NCBI GenBank assembly: GCA_004172865.1
Contig: SEBV01000009.1
Coordinates: forward strand, 248,001 to 312,000
DNA length: 64,000 nucleotides
Direction: 5' to 3'
Source: Gammaproteobacteria bacterium
Lineage (GTDB): Bacteria; Pseudomonadota; Gammaproteobacteria; Pseudomonadales; Cellvibrionaceae
Made by a program: the position numbers and the translations under genes
Shown: in pieces, positions 28,514 through 37,522 of the stretch
How positions within the stretch are numbered: position 1 is the first letter of the stretch
Layout of the letters: each line of letters opens with the position of its first letter
The notes under the pieces: generated by a model
Database searches by the model: none
The model's input: the letters and a program-made list of their open reading frames with translations, nothing else
What the model was told of the DNA's origin: nothing

Positions 28514-30585
28514 TACACAACTTCCTCGACCACTATGCCGGAGTGACGCAAGAGCGCGTCGATGTTCGGCTCACGTCCGCGAAAATTGGTGAACAATTCC
28601 ATCGGCGTTTTGCTGCCGCCCTGCTGCAAAATTTCGCGCAGGAAGCTTTCGCCGGTGGTCGAGTTAAATATTCCCTCTTCTTCAAAACGCGAGAACGCAT
28701 CTGCCGATAACACTTCAGCCCATTTGTAGCTGTAATAACCAGCAGCATAACCGCCTGCAAAAATATGGCTGAAACTATTTTCAAAGCGATTGAACGCAGG
28801 CGGCTGCACCACCGCAACCTGATCGCGCACTTGCTGCAATACTTCCTGCGCAGTATGTGGATGCTGCGCGTTGTATTCAGCGTGCAAACGGAAGTCGAAT
28901 AACGAGAACTCAATCTGCCGTAACATTTGCAAGCCGGATTGGAAATTTTTAGCGGCGAGCATTTTGTCCAACAACAATTGCGGTAGCGGCTCACCGGTTT
29001 GATAGTGGCCGGAGATTAACGGAATCGCTTCCGGCTCCCAGCACCAGTTCTCCATAAATTGACTGGGCAACTCCACCGCATCCCAGGCGACGCCGTTTAT
29101 ACCACTTACTGCCGCCACATCAATTTGGGTGAGCATGTGGTGAATGCCGTGGCCGAATTCATGGAATAACGTTGTGACTTCATCGTGTGTGAGCAGCGAA
29201 GGCGTATCGCCAACCGGTGGTGTGAAATTGCACGTCAGGAACGCAACGGGCAATTGCAAACCGCGTGGCGTTTTACGGCGAACGCGTGCATCTGCCATCC
29301 AGGCGCCACCACGTTTGTGTTCACGCGCGAATAGATCGAGATAGAAACTAGCGACGTGTTCATCGTTTTTGTAGATTTGGAAAAAACGAACATCGGGGTG
29401 ATAGGTATCGAAATCAGCGATTTGTTTTACCTGAATGCCAAACAAGCGATTCACTACAGCGAACATTCCGCTAATCACTTTTTCCGCCGGAAAATACGGA
29501 CGCAATTCTTCTTGGGAAATAGAATATTTTTCTACACGCAATTTTTCGCTGTAGTAAGTTGTATCCCAAGCTTGTAAATCTTCACAACCGCGCGATGCCG
29601 AAAATTCTTTCAACTCGGCGTAATCACGTTTTGCGTAAGGTTTGGATTTCTTCGCGAGCGCTTCCAAAAAATCCAACACTTGTTGCGGGCTTTGCGCCAT
29701 TTTGGTGGCAAGCGAACGTTCGGCGTAATTACTAAAACCTAACAGCTGCGCAAGCTCGTGTCGCAACGCCAGAGTTTCAGCGATGATTTCAGTGTTATCG
29801 AATTCCGCGGTGAATTCTGTTTGCAAATCTGCATTGGTTTTTTGTGAGTTAGAGGATGCACGCGTAACATTCGCCGTATAAATTTCTTCACGCAACGCAC
29901 GATTTTCCGCATACATAATTACCGCGTAATAAGATGGAAAATCCAATGTAATAACGTAGCCGCTTAGCGATTTTTTCTGTGCTGCCTGCGCTGCTTGCGC
30001 TAATGCAGATTCCGGCAAGCCCGCAAGCGCATCTGCCGATTCAAAATGTTTAAACCATGCTTGAGTAGAATCCAAAACATGATTCGAAAATTGATTGGAT
30101 AATTCTGATAAACGCTGCTGAATTTCAGCGTAACGTTTTTTATTTTCATCACTTAACGCAACACCGCCCAAACGAAAATCGCGCAGTGCGTTATCGACAG
30201 CTTGTTTTTGCGATTGGCTTAAATTTTTATAATCGTCACTGGTTGCGAGTGATTGATAGGCTTTAAATAAATTTTCATTTTGGCTTATTTCAGTACCGTA
30301 TTCGGTTAAAAGTGCAATGCTGGCGTTGTACGCTTTTCGCAATTCTTCGTCATTACGCACCGCATTTAAATGACTAATCGGCGACCACGCCTGGTCCAAT
30401 TTATCGCCTTGTTCCTCAAGTGGCGCAACCAAAGTTTCCCACGACGGCGTATTTAAACCTGCAAGCAAATCTTTTAAATGACTACGGCTGTCTTCAATGA
30501 TCTGGTTAATAGCGGGTTCAACATGCGCAGCTTCAATCGCCGAAAACGGTGGTAACACGTGCGCTTGCAATAAAGGGTTAGTCAT
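28513..30585 (-). CDS. prlC: Oligopeptidase A (M3 metallopeptidase)
   Basis: The 690-residue cytosolic zinc peptidase degrades short peptides, including cleaved signal peptides. It has the M3A layout with the zinc site in FHEFGHGIHHML, roughly two thirds along, and the conserved C-terminal FAGGYAAGYYSYKWAEVL. The ATG at 30585 has GGAG eight bases upstream, and the following MTNPLLQAHVLPPF matches the family start. It is translationally coupled to yheV. Confidence 0.96.
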   Translation of the reverse strand: MTNPLLQAHVLPPFSAIEAAHVEPAINQIIEDSRSHLKDLLAGLNTPSWETLVAPLEEQGDKLDQAWSPISHLNAVRNDEELRKAYNASIALLTEYGTEISQNENLFKAYQSLATSDDYKNLSQSQKQAVDNALRDFRLGGVALSDENKKRYAEIQQRLSELSNQFSNHVLDSTQAWFKHFESADALAGLPESALAQAAQAAQKKSLSGYVITLDFPSYYAVIMYAENRALREEIYTANVTRASSNSQKTNADLQTEFTAEFDNTEIIAETLALRHELAQLLGFSNYAERSLATKMAQSPQQVLDFLEALAKKSKPYAKRDYAELKEFSASRGCEDLQAWDTTYYSEKLRVEKYSISQEELRPYFPAEKVISGMFAVVNRLFGIQVKQIADFDTYHPDVRFFQIYKNDEHVASFYLDLFAREHKRGGAWMADARVRRKTPRGLQLPVAFLTCNFTPPVGDTPSLLTHDEVTTLFHEFGHGIHHMLTQIDVAAVSGINGVAWDAVELPSQFMENWCWEPEAIPLISGHYQTGEPLPQLLLDKMLAAKNFQSGLQMLRQIEFSLFDFRLHAEYNAQHPHTAQEVLQQVRDQVAVVQPPAFNRFENSFSHIFAGGYAAGYYSYKWAEVLSADAFSRFEEEGIFNSTTGESFLREILQQGGSKTPMELFTNFRGREPNIDALLRHSGIVVEEVV

Positions 30586-30747
30586 AAAACGACTCCAAAC
30601 GGGGATAATCAGCAAGAATATTTTCCTATATGATACAACTTAAACAGGAACACACCCTATATTTTGTAAAGGTTTTGTACTCACTTTGTAATAGAGCCAA
30701 TCATTATCAGGCTCATTAAAATAGATTTTTTCAGCTCTGGAGCGCCA

Positions 30748-31317
30748 ATGAAACATAACCAAAATCCTTTAAGCATTCGCAGCTACCAAGGTGTGCGCCC
30801 GCAATTTGGTGAGAATGTTTATGTCGATCCTGCAGCAATTGTGATTGGCGATGTGCATATCGGCGAAAATTCATCCGTATGGCCCTACGCAATTATTCGC
30901 GGCGACATGCATCGTATACGTATAGGCGCACGCACCAGTATTCAAGATGGCTCGGTATTACATATTACGCACGCCAGCGATTTTAATCCCGCAGGACATC
31001 CGCTCATTATTGGCGATGACGTCACCATCGGCCACTCCGTAAATTTACACGGCTGCACTATCGGTAACAGTGTATTAGTCGGCATAGGCTCAACCGTATT
31101 AGACGGCGCGATTGTTGAAGATGAAGTAGTCATAGGCGCAGGCACATTAGTCCCACCCGGCAAACGACTTGAAAGCGGATTTTTATACGTAGGCTCACCT
31201 TGCAAACAAGCGCGCCTCTTAAAAGATAGTGAGCGCGCTTTTTTCAAATATTCCGCAAGTAATTATGTGAAACTAAAAAATTTCCATATTGCGGAATTGG
31301 AAGCATTAGTTAAATAG
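30748..31317 (+). CDS. yrdA: Gamma-class carbonic anhydrase family protein (YrdA-like)
   Basis: The 189-residue protein is a left-handed beta-helix of hexapeptide repeats. It contains the three metal-site histidines expected for this fold (HITHASDF, IGHSVN, LHGCTIG) and the N-terminal VYVDPAAIVIGDVHIGENSS. YrdA proteins bind zinc, but carbonic anhydrase activity is unproven for many. GGAG precedes the ATG. It is divergent from prlC, as in Pseudomonas. Confidence 0.92.
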   Translation: MKHNQNPLSIRSYQGVRPQFGENVYVDPAAIVIGDVHIGENSSVWPYAIIRGDMHRIRIGARTSIQDGSVLHITHASDFNPAGHPLIIGDDVTIGHSVNLHGCTIGNSVLVGIGSTVLDGAIVEDEVVIGAGTLVPPGKRLESGFLYVGSPCKQARLLKDSERAFFKYSASNYVKLKNFHIAELEALVK

Positions 31318-31361
31318 AAAGATTTAATTAAAAGAGTAAAAGTATTTCAAAGGAGAAAACT

Positions 31362-31949
31362 ATGACATTTGAAGCTGTAACACTGGAAGGAAGCTTTGTT
31401 CGCTTGGAGCCGCTTTCGTTAAAACACCGCGACGAACTTATTGATGCAATCTCGGATGGCGAATTGTGGAATCTCTACGTCACACTTGTTCCTCAAATTA
31501 AAGATATAGATGTATTTTTCACTAACGCACAAACCGCTTATGAAAACGGCGACGGACTTGCGTTCGCTACTATCGACAAAGCCACCGGCAAAGTTGTTGG
31601 CTCCACCAGATTCCAGAAAGCCAATCTACCTAATAAACGTATCGAAATTGGTTACACTTTTCTGGGGAAATCCTGGCAAAAAACTCGCATCAATACAGAA
31701 GCAAAGCTATTGATGCTAACCCATGCATTTGAAACACTGAATGTGAACCGCGTAGAATTTCTCACCGATTATCTCAATAACGTTTCACGCAATGCCATTC
31801 TACGTTTAGGTGCAAAAGAAGAAGGTTTGCTACGCAGCCACATGGTAATGCCCGATGGCCGCATTCGCGATTCAATGCTCTACGCTATTGTCAAACATGA
31901 ATGGGCTGGAGTTAAACAGCATTTGAATTTTAAACTCAAGGAGATGTGA
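31362..31949 (+). CDS. GNAT family N-acetyltransferase (RimJ/RimL-like)
   Basis: The 195-residue protein fits the GNAT_3 group: VRLEPLSLKHRDELIDAI at the start, GSTRFQKANLPNKRIEIGYTF in the middle and the C-terminal NVSRNAILRLGAKEEGLLR that builds the acetyl-CoA site. The acceptor may be a protein N-terminus, an amino acid or a small amine. A strong AAGGAGAAAA site precedes the ATG. It lies 44 bp after yrdA and may be co-transcribed. Confidence 0.88.
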   Translation: MTFEAVTLEGSFVRLEPLSLKHRDELIDAISDGELWNLYVTLVPQIKDIDVFFTNAQTAYENGDGLAFATIDKATGKVVGSTRFQKANLPNKRIEIGYTFLGKSWQKTRINTEAKLLMLTHAFETLNVNRVEFLTDYLNNVSRNAILRLGAKEEGLLRSHMVMPDGRIRDSMLYAIVKHEWAGVKQHLNFKLKEM

Positions 31950-32020
31950 CCACCAACTACAGATTTACACGTTAGACTCATATGTCATTTAAACAATATC
32001 ATTAAAAAATAGGGAATTTT

Positions 32021-33085
32021 ATGGGAAAGATTAAGCATCTGGTATTAATTAACTTAATATTCAGTAGTTTCACATTTGCGGACGCAGTTAATAAAGAAAT
32101 AATTTTTGGTGATCACTACATTGGCTATCTACCTTTTTATGATTATCCATCACCGAATACCGGATATCGTCAGGCTGATATCAGTAGCAAAATAGCGACG
32201 CCAGTTAGCCTATTAAGTGGCTGCGTGACAGGCGATGGCGGCAGCTGCAATATCGGAATACCCTATAAAAAAATATTCAAAGATAAAACCGGCAACATAT
32301 TTTATTTAGTTAAGACTAACGATCAACAGGAAATCTGGACTCTTCCTCCAGCTAATATACAGACTAGTGATTTTAATATCGAAGTGGGAGCTGGCGGTTC
32401 AGATATTATATATGCGGACAACGAGGCATTAACAAACACCGAAAAACAGGACAAGGTTCCAAATTTAAATATTGAAAGAATTTCAGCATTCGAAAAAATG
32501 CGCGCAGCTCTAAGTTACAATCGCGGTGAGATCGAACTCCAATTACCTAAAGAAAACAATGCTATACAAAATGAATTTAAAGTGTGGCCGTCTTCCGAAA
32601 AGCCGCCTTTAAATCCAATTATTCTTGATAAGGAAAATTTTGAAAAATTAGTGGTATCCGATTTGGATGCACCACTGACGGTCGAGTTCTTACGTATGTC
32701 CGGTGACTATTTATTAATTAAACGACATGGAAATTCGGACAAAATTTTTACCTATGCAGTGAGTACAGATTATGAAGATACTTATTTTTGGCTAGACACT
32801 AGCAAACTAGGTGGCGTTAAACATTTAATCCCTTATGATTTTTCCAAAGATTATTATGACCCGCTTGTTATCAATGAATTTTTGAGTGTAGAGAAAATCG
32901 AAATTTTTAACGGTAATGAATATGCGTTGATTTCAAATCGATACCAAGCGATAGATCCCCTCAATTTTAATAAAACCGATAAAACTTTTGCCGAGCTTAC
33001 TTTTTCCGTTCCTTTGTATTGGGTAAAAATACGTGATACTAACGGCCGCCTCAGATTCTGGTTTGACCTTTATATTGGTTGTTAG
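32021..33085 (+). CDS. Hypothetical exported protein
   Basis: A 354-residue protein starts with a signal peptide (LVLINLIFSSFTFADA) and a GGGA ribosome site. It is rich in aromatic and acidic residues and probably beta-rich. A Cys pair at CVTGDGGSC could form a disulfide in the periplasm. I recognise no domain. Its GC content is lower than that of the flanking core genes, as for the next three genes, which suggests recent gain. Confidence 0.7.
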   Translation: MGKIKHLVLINLIFSSFTFADAVNKEIIFGDHYIGYLPFYDYPSPNTGYRQADISSKIATPVSLLSGCVTGDGGSCNIGIPYKKIFKDKTGNIFYLVKTNDQQEIWTLPPANIQTSDFNIEVGAGGSDIIYADNEALTNTEKQDKVPNLNIERISAFEKMRAALSYNRGEIELQLPKENNAIQNEFKVWPSSEKPPLNPIILDKENFEKLVVSDLDAPLTVEFLRMSGDYLLIKRHGNSDKIFTYAVSTDYEDTYFWLDTSKLGGVKHLIPYDFSKDYYDPLVINEFLSVEKIEIFNGNEYALISNRYQAIDPLNFNKTDKTFAELTFSVPLYWVKIRDTNGRLRFWFDLYIGC

Positions 33086-33173
33086 CTTCACAAGGGTATT
33101 TGCTACTGGATTTGAGAAAACGAACATTGGGAGATGTCGCACCATCCAAGTATTCACATTCCAGGAAATCTCG

Positions 33174-33209
33174 CTTGCGGCAAAAACACTTTAGCGTTTC
33201 TGCCGCAAG
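33174..33209. terminator. Hairpin between convergent hypothetical genes
   Basis: CTTGCGGCA (33174-33182) and TGCCGCAAG (33201-33209) form a perfect 9-bp stem around 18 nt. It lies between converging genes ending at 33085 and 33231. No T tract follows on either strand, so terminator function is uncertain. Confidence 0.4.
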
Positions 33210-33230
33210 GTCAGCCCAACTTACAGATTT

Positions 33231-33539
33231 TTATGTTTTTTTATTTTTCCGCCAATAACTAATAATTGCCCCGCATATCGCACCGATAAAAAATAAAACC
33301 GGCCCAACATAAAATCCTAGCAAAACCATATAAGCCGTAGCTGACTCCAAACCAGCTCGGCTGGCACCATGTATAAATACAAAATCGTTGAATAGCCCGT
33401 ACAAAAATGACAATGCCAATAATAGCAAAACGCAGATCAATCCAGTTTTTAACGCGACAGTCAGATAGCCGAAGTGTTTTAGAATTAATACAAAGGAAGC
33501 TATTAAAATGCAAATAACGAGGATTATTAGAAAAATCAT
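33231..33539 (-). CDS. Hypothetical small membrane protein
   Basis: The 102-residue protein has three likely membrane helices (about 2-18, 30-50 and 68-93) and a basic tail, YWRKNKKT. GAGAG precedes its ATG. It is 24 bp downstream of the next gene on the same strand and probably co-transcribed with it. No family was recognised. Confidence 0.65.
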   Translation of the reverse strand: MIFLIILVICILIASFVLILKHFGYLTVALKTGLICVLLLLALSFLYGLFNDFVFIHGASRAGLESATAYMVLLGFYVGPVLFFIGAICGAIISYWRKNKKT

Positions 33540-33563
33540 TCAAGCTCTCTCGTAGATCATAAG

Positions 33564-34085
33564 TTAAATACACTCGCTAGAGCCCGTATCGTAATCAATA
33601 CGATACTTACTATCATTAAAATCAAAAACTTCAATATGTGAATTTAATAAAGAGAAATTGCCAGTAAAGATATCTGCTCCATCAGATGACCAAATAATAT
33701 TGCCAGATTCATTGAACCTTACAATTGAGATCTCTCCGTGTGATATGAATGCATTTTTAAGTTTATTGTAGTGAACCCCAAAACAAGCAATTGAATCCAC
33801 GCCAATACACCAGAGAAATTCGAAAGGATCACTTATAAAACAAACAACAAATTGTCCAACTGCTAAATAGGACTTCTCGTTAACAGTAATAATTGAATTT
33901 CCATGAATAACGCTTTTTCCTCCAGCCGCCCCGAATACAGCAACGCTTTCCCCATTAACTTTTACACCGTGAATAGCGCTTGGACGATATTCGGGCTCAA
34001 GATTCATCTCGAAACTATATATATTTTTATTATCTGAAGAGCCGAATGTATAATCATTCTCATTAATTATTTCAATCAATTGCAT
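33564..34085 (-). CDS. Hypothetical soluble protein
   Basis: A 173-residue protein without a signal peptide or membrane segment is likely beta-rich. Its C-terminus, VFDFNDSKYRIDYDTGSSE, and the IIWSSDGADIFTG segment recall small single-domain proteins found near toxin modules. I cannot name a family, and no toxin gene lies beside it. GGAA precedes the ATG, and base composition is AT-rich. Confidence 0.65.
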   Translation of the reverse strand: MQLIEIINENDYTFGSSDNKNIYSFEMNLEPEYRPSAIHGVKVNGESVAVFGAAGGKSVIHGNSIITVNEKSYLAVGQFVVCFISDPFEFLWCIGVDSIACFGVHYNKLKNAFISHGEISIVRFNESGNIIWSSDGADIFTGNFSLLNSHIEVFDFNDSKYRIDYDTGSSECI

Positions 34086-34219
34086 TTAAAAAATTCCTAA
34101 GCAAAACCAAATATCAAATTTAAAATATTCCAGAATGTAAGTTACGCTGAGGACTGAACTCCGATCTAACTACCTAAAACTTTCAGCCTAGTATGGTGAT
34201 TTTAGCGATTGCCAGCCGT

Positions 34220-34819
34220 TTATTTAAAACTGCCATAAATTACAAATGAGGCGAGAGCTATACATAAAAAAATCATGAGACCGGCAGCAGCAGTTTTTGC
34301 ACTTCTAAAAGCCGGCTCTCCTTTTTTAACACGATCCCATTCAATTTTTAAAAGCGGCCTAGAATAATTTGTAGCAATCTGAATTGCCTTCATAGTTTCA
34401 GCACTGTTTGATTTTTCCCTTATTGCTATATTCTGTTTTTCTATAGCTATGGCTAATAATCTAAGAAGTTCCTCATGTTCAGGCTCATCCACATTCAAGC
34501 GAAGAATGATCCTAGAATATACCTCCGCAACTTGATATCTTACTTCACTAACTTTTTCAGAAGAAATTTTAAATCGATTTTTATTTTCACTATTTTCTGA
34601 AAATATAAATTCCTCTTCTGTGGCGCGCGCAAATGCTCTAGAGCAAGCAAAAAAAATCGAAAGATCCTCTCTAAGAGCATCAATCCACGCCTGTCTAAAT
34701 TCAGATATCTTCTGCTCTTTGGTAAGTGTCAAACTTACGAAAGAGCAAATTGCAGTTATTAGTGAAGCTGTAATGGTTGCCATAGCAACAATGGAAAAAA
34801 CAGGCAATTCCGCTGACAT
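34220..34819 (-). CDS. Hypothetical two-helix membrane protein with a cytosolic helical domain
   Basis: The 199-residue protein has an N-terminal membrane helix (about 6-30), a charged helical domain starting KISEFRQAWIDALREDLS, and a C-terminal helix (about 173-196). The ribosome site AGAGGTATC is good. The EFRQxWIDxLRxD segment recurs in hypothetical proteins I remember from accessory regions. The two-helix plus cytosolic-domain plan is reminiscent of sensor or effector membrane proteins in conflict systems, but this is inference. GC content is about one third in places. Confidence 0.7.
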   Translation of the reverse strand: MSAELPVFSIVAMATITASLITAICSFVSLTLTKEQKISEFRQAWIDALREDLSIFFACSRAFARATEEEFIFSENSENKNRFKISSEKVSEVRYQVAEVYSRIILRLNVDEPEHEELLRLLAIAIEKQNIAIREKSNSAETMKAIQIATNYSRPLLKIEWDRVKKGEPAFRSAKTAAAGLMIFLCIALASFVIYGSFK

Positions 34820-34899
34820 TTGATACCTCTGACTTGAACACTACGCACGCGCAATGTCCGAGCTAAGCATTACTAGAAAATTAATTCCCCTTAAGCTTG

Positions 34900-36405
34900 T
34901 TACTCATCCCCACAATTCTGTCGCAAGAAATCATCATGCGTTGGCAAGGTTTTCACCATCGACTGAATTGCTTGTCGTGCAATTTTTAAGGTATCGCTGA
35001 TTTCTTGATAGTCCATATTGTCTACGCGTGGGCAATATTTATTAGGCCTGATTCCCATACCTTCGAATACGGATTGCCAGCTGCTGCTGCGGAATAATTC
35101 GTCGGTGCCTTCACGGATTAAACCGTGGCCTTTGAATAATGCGATGCGTTCCTGCAGGGATTCTGGTAGTTCAATGTCTTTGCACCAGCGCCAAAATTCG
35201 GTGTCGGTACGCTGGGTTGTGCAGTAGTGAAGGACGATAAAATCTCGGACTTCTTCAAAATCGGTTGCCATGCGGCGGTTGAATTCTTTGATTAAACTTG
35301 GGTCGCAATCGCGGTCGGGGAAGAAACGCAGAAAGAAATCCATGCCGCGTGCGATTAAATGGATTGAAGTTGATTCTAGTGGCTCAACAAAACCGGATGC
35401 CAAACCCAGCGAGAGACAATTTTTCTCCCACATATTTTTACGGCGACCAGTGGAAAAAGGAATTACGCGCGGATCGTTAATTCGTGGGCCATCCAGATTT
35501 TTTAGCAGTGTAGATTTTGCTTCGGCGTCGCTACAAAATTTACTGGAATAAACGTAGCCATGACCTGTGCTATTACGCAGTGGAATTTTCCAGCTCCAGC
35601 CAGATTTGCGTGCGGTTGCAGTGGTGTAGGGCAGGCGTTTTTCTTGAGCGCTGGTTTTTACAACCACGGCGCGATCACAGGGCAAATATTTTGACCAATC
35701 TTCAAATTCAACGCCTAATTTTTTTTCGATAAGCAGCGCTTTAAAACCGGTGCAGTCGATAAAAAAGTCGCCGTGAATTTCACGCCCATCGGTTAAAATT
35801 AATTTTTCAATGGCGCCCGATTCGGTTTGCGTAACATGTTCGACGGTTCCTTCGGTGCGTTTTACGCCGCGCTCGCTGGCATATTTATTTAAATAGTTGA
35901 CAACCAGTTTTGCATCCAAATGCACCGCATAACTTGCTCCGCCGATGGGCGTGTTTTGCAATTGGGTTGGCCAGAAAAATTTTTCCTGTTCAGCCATAAC
36001 CGAGCAAGGTGAAAAATCTTGCAAGCGTGAAGTATCACCTTGCGTAGTTGCTTTCAGCCAGCACTGATAGAAATCGTGTGAGCCTATGCGTTTGCCAATA
36101 ACACCGAAGGGGTGAAAATAGGATTCGTTTTTTTGTCGCCAATCAATAAATTTAATACCGAGCTTAAAACAGGCTTGGGTACTTTTAATAAATTCTCGTT
36201 CATCGATACCCAAATTTTGAATCAAGCGCACGACCGGCGGAATAGTAGATTCACCGATGCCGATAGTGCCGAGATCATCAGATTCTACTAATTCAATTTC
36301 GCACAATTCGGATTTAAGGTGATAGGACAACATGGACGCGGCAATCCAACCCGAGGTGCCGCCGCCGACTATCACGATTTTTTTGATGGGATTAATTTGA
36401 TTCAT
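34900..36405 (-). CDS. Flavin-dependent (tryptophan) halogenase family protein D
   Basis: The 501-residue protein has every family signature: GGGTSGW near residue 15, the lysine in ACFKLGIKFIDW, WSWKIP matching WxWxIP, and the glutamate in EPLESTSIHL. It is more distant from A and C than they are from each other. It is not beside a TonB-dependent receptor but lies 68 bp downstream of an OxyR-like regulator on the same strand, possibly in one transcript. No flavin reductase is nearby. The substrate is unknown. Confidence 0.9.
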   Translation of the reverse strand: MNQINPIKKIVIVGGGTSGWIAASMLSYHLKSELCEIELVESDDLGTIGIGESTIPPVVRLIQNLGIDEREFIKSTQACFKLGIKFIDWRQKNESYFHPFGVIGKRIGSHDFYQCWLKATTQGDTSRLQDFSPCSVMAEQEKFFWPTQLQNTPIGGASYAVHLDAKLVVNYLNKYASERGVKRTEGTVEHVTQTESGAIEKLILTDGREIHGDFFIDCTGFKALLIEKKLGVEFEDWSKYLPCDRAVVVKTSAQEKRLPYTTATARKSGWSWKIPLRNSTGHGYVYSSKFCSDAEAKSTLLKNLDGPRINDPRVIPFSTGRRKNMWEKNCLSLGLASGFVEPLESTSIHLIARGMDFFLRFFPDRDCDPSLIKEFNRRMATDFEEVRDFIVLHYCTTQRTDTEFWRWCKDIELPESLQERIALFKGHGLIREGTDELFRSSSWQSVFEGMGIRPNKYCPRVDNMDYQEISDTLKIARQAIQSMVKTLPTHDDFLRQNCGDE

Positions 36406-36473
36406 ATTTTTTTGACCGAATGCCGCTGCTTTTTGATAGAAATATTTAAATTAATAATTTACTTTTTCGTGTT

Positions 36474-37409
36474 TTACCAACTTTGATTTTCTACCAAGAG
36501 ACCTGAACCGACGGTTTCATGTGCCGTAGTAAATTGCCAATTGTTGACTTGAATTGCACGACGCACCGCATCTATGGCTTTGTGCCGTGGAAAGCTCGCA
36601 CGCCAGGCGAGTAAAATATTTCGCGAAGGATTGGTTTGTAATGGGCGCGCGGTAATTGTCTGTTGTGAATAGAGAGAAGAATTGATCGCCGACGCAGGCA
36701 ATACACTAAGGCCTAAACCAATCGCCACCATATGACGCAGAGTTTCCAAACTGCTGCATTCAATAATATTTTTCGCAACTGGCTGAAAAATTTCTAACAT
36801 CTGCTCGCTTAAACATTGTTTTTTGTTGAGCACCAAAAATGTTTGGTCGTGCAATTCTTCCATTGAGATACTGGCTTTGGCGGCGAGCGCGTGATTGGGT
36901 TGCATAACCAATTGCAACGGCTCGCGATAAATTTGTTGAGTAACGATATCGGCCTCAGTAAAGGGCTGTGAGATGAGAATTGCATCCACCTCGCCAGTTC
37001 GTAATTGCTGGCGCAAATCACTGTTGTAACCTTCGGAACAAACGAGTGTAAGTTGACTCGCAATCACACTTAATGATGGAACCAGTTGCGGAAAAAGATA
37101 GGGCGCCAGGGTGAAAATTGAGCCCAGTTTCAATTCACCGCTGAGCTGATCTTTATCGGCTTTTGCCAATGCGGTGATGGCGTCGGTTTGCGATAACACT
37201 CGCTGCGCCTGCGCAATAATTTGTTCGCCCATTTTGGTAACGCGAATACCGGATTTGCTGCGCTCAAATAGCAAAACACCTAAATCCTGCTCCAACTTAC
37301 GCACTGCCATACTCAAGGTCGGCTGGCTTACATTGAAAGCTTCGGCGGCACGTCCAAAATGACGCGTTTGGGCAACTGTAACCAGGTAACGCAGCTCTAT
37401 CAGTGTCAT
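36474..37409 (-). CDS. LysR-type regulator of the OxyR group, lacking the second redox cysteine
   Basis: The 311-residue protein begins MTLIELRYLVTVAQTRHFGRAA, followed by the helix-turn-helix FNVSQPTLSMAVRKLE, like E. coli OxyR. The substrate domain has LNKKQCLSEQ, aligned with GHCLRDQ around the peroxide-sensing Cys199, and SSLETLRHMVAIGLG matches OxyR. At the position of the resolving Cys208 this protein has Phe (MLEIF). A different Cys occurs later, in IIECSS. The ATG at 37409 fits the family; a start at 37442 is possible. It may sense peroxide through a single cysteine, or sense another signal. A candidate small RNA runs divergently. Confidence 0.85.
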   Translation of the reverse strand: MTLIELRYLVTVAQTRHFGRAAEAFNVSQPTLSMAVRKLEQDLGVLLFERSKSGIRVTKMGEQIIAQAQRVLSQTDAITALAKADKDQLSGELKLGSIFTLAPYLFPQLVPSLSVIASQLTLVCSEGYNSDLRQQLRTGEVDAILISQPFTEADIVTQQIYREPLQLVMQPNHALAAKASISMEELHDQTFLVLNKKQCLSEQMLEIFQPVAKNIIECSSLETLRHMVAIGLGLSVLPASAINSSLYSQQTITARPLQTNPSRNILLAWRASFPRHKAIDAVRRAIQVNNWQFTTAHETVGSGLLVENQSW

Positions 37410-37465
37410 GTAATCCACTCGGGCGATATTGATCGCAAACATTTGACTCAGCCAGCAAATTTATC

Positions 37466-37480
37466 ATAGTTAAAATTGAT
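37466..37480. promoter_or_regulatory. OxyR-like half-site between the regulator and the divergent RNA
   Basis: ATAGTTAAAATTGAT fits eight of the ten fixed positions of the OxyR element ATAGnTnnnAnCTAT. It lies about 57 bp upstream of the regulator ATG and just before the -35 of the divergent promoter, as an activator site would. A second half-site at the usual 22-bp step is not evident. Confidence 0.35.
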
Positions 37481-37486
37481 AGTCAT

Positions 37487-37516
37487 TTGATTGTCCGACC
37501 CTTGGGGATTTATGTA
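37487..37516 (+). promoter_or_regulatory. Candidate sigma70 promoter for the divergent transcript
   Basis: TTGATT (37487-37492) and TATGTA (37511-37516) are separated by 18 bp. Transcription would start near 37523. The only in-frame ATG of the local 64-codon frame (37512) lies inside the -10, which would exclude that frame from translation. Confidence 0.4.
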
Positions 37517-37522
37517 CAAAGC

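Noticed and set aside
32021-34819. Integron gene cassettes, suggested by low-GC hypothetical genes, a hairpin at 33174-33209 and a GCCCAAC motif nearby
   Set aside because: Genes are not all in one direction, no matching GTTRRRY partner at the right distance was found, no repeated attC-like element appears at other gene ends, and no integrase is present.
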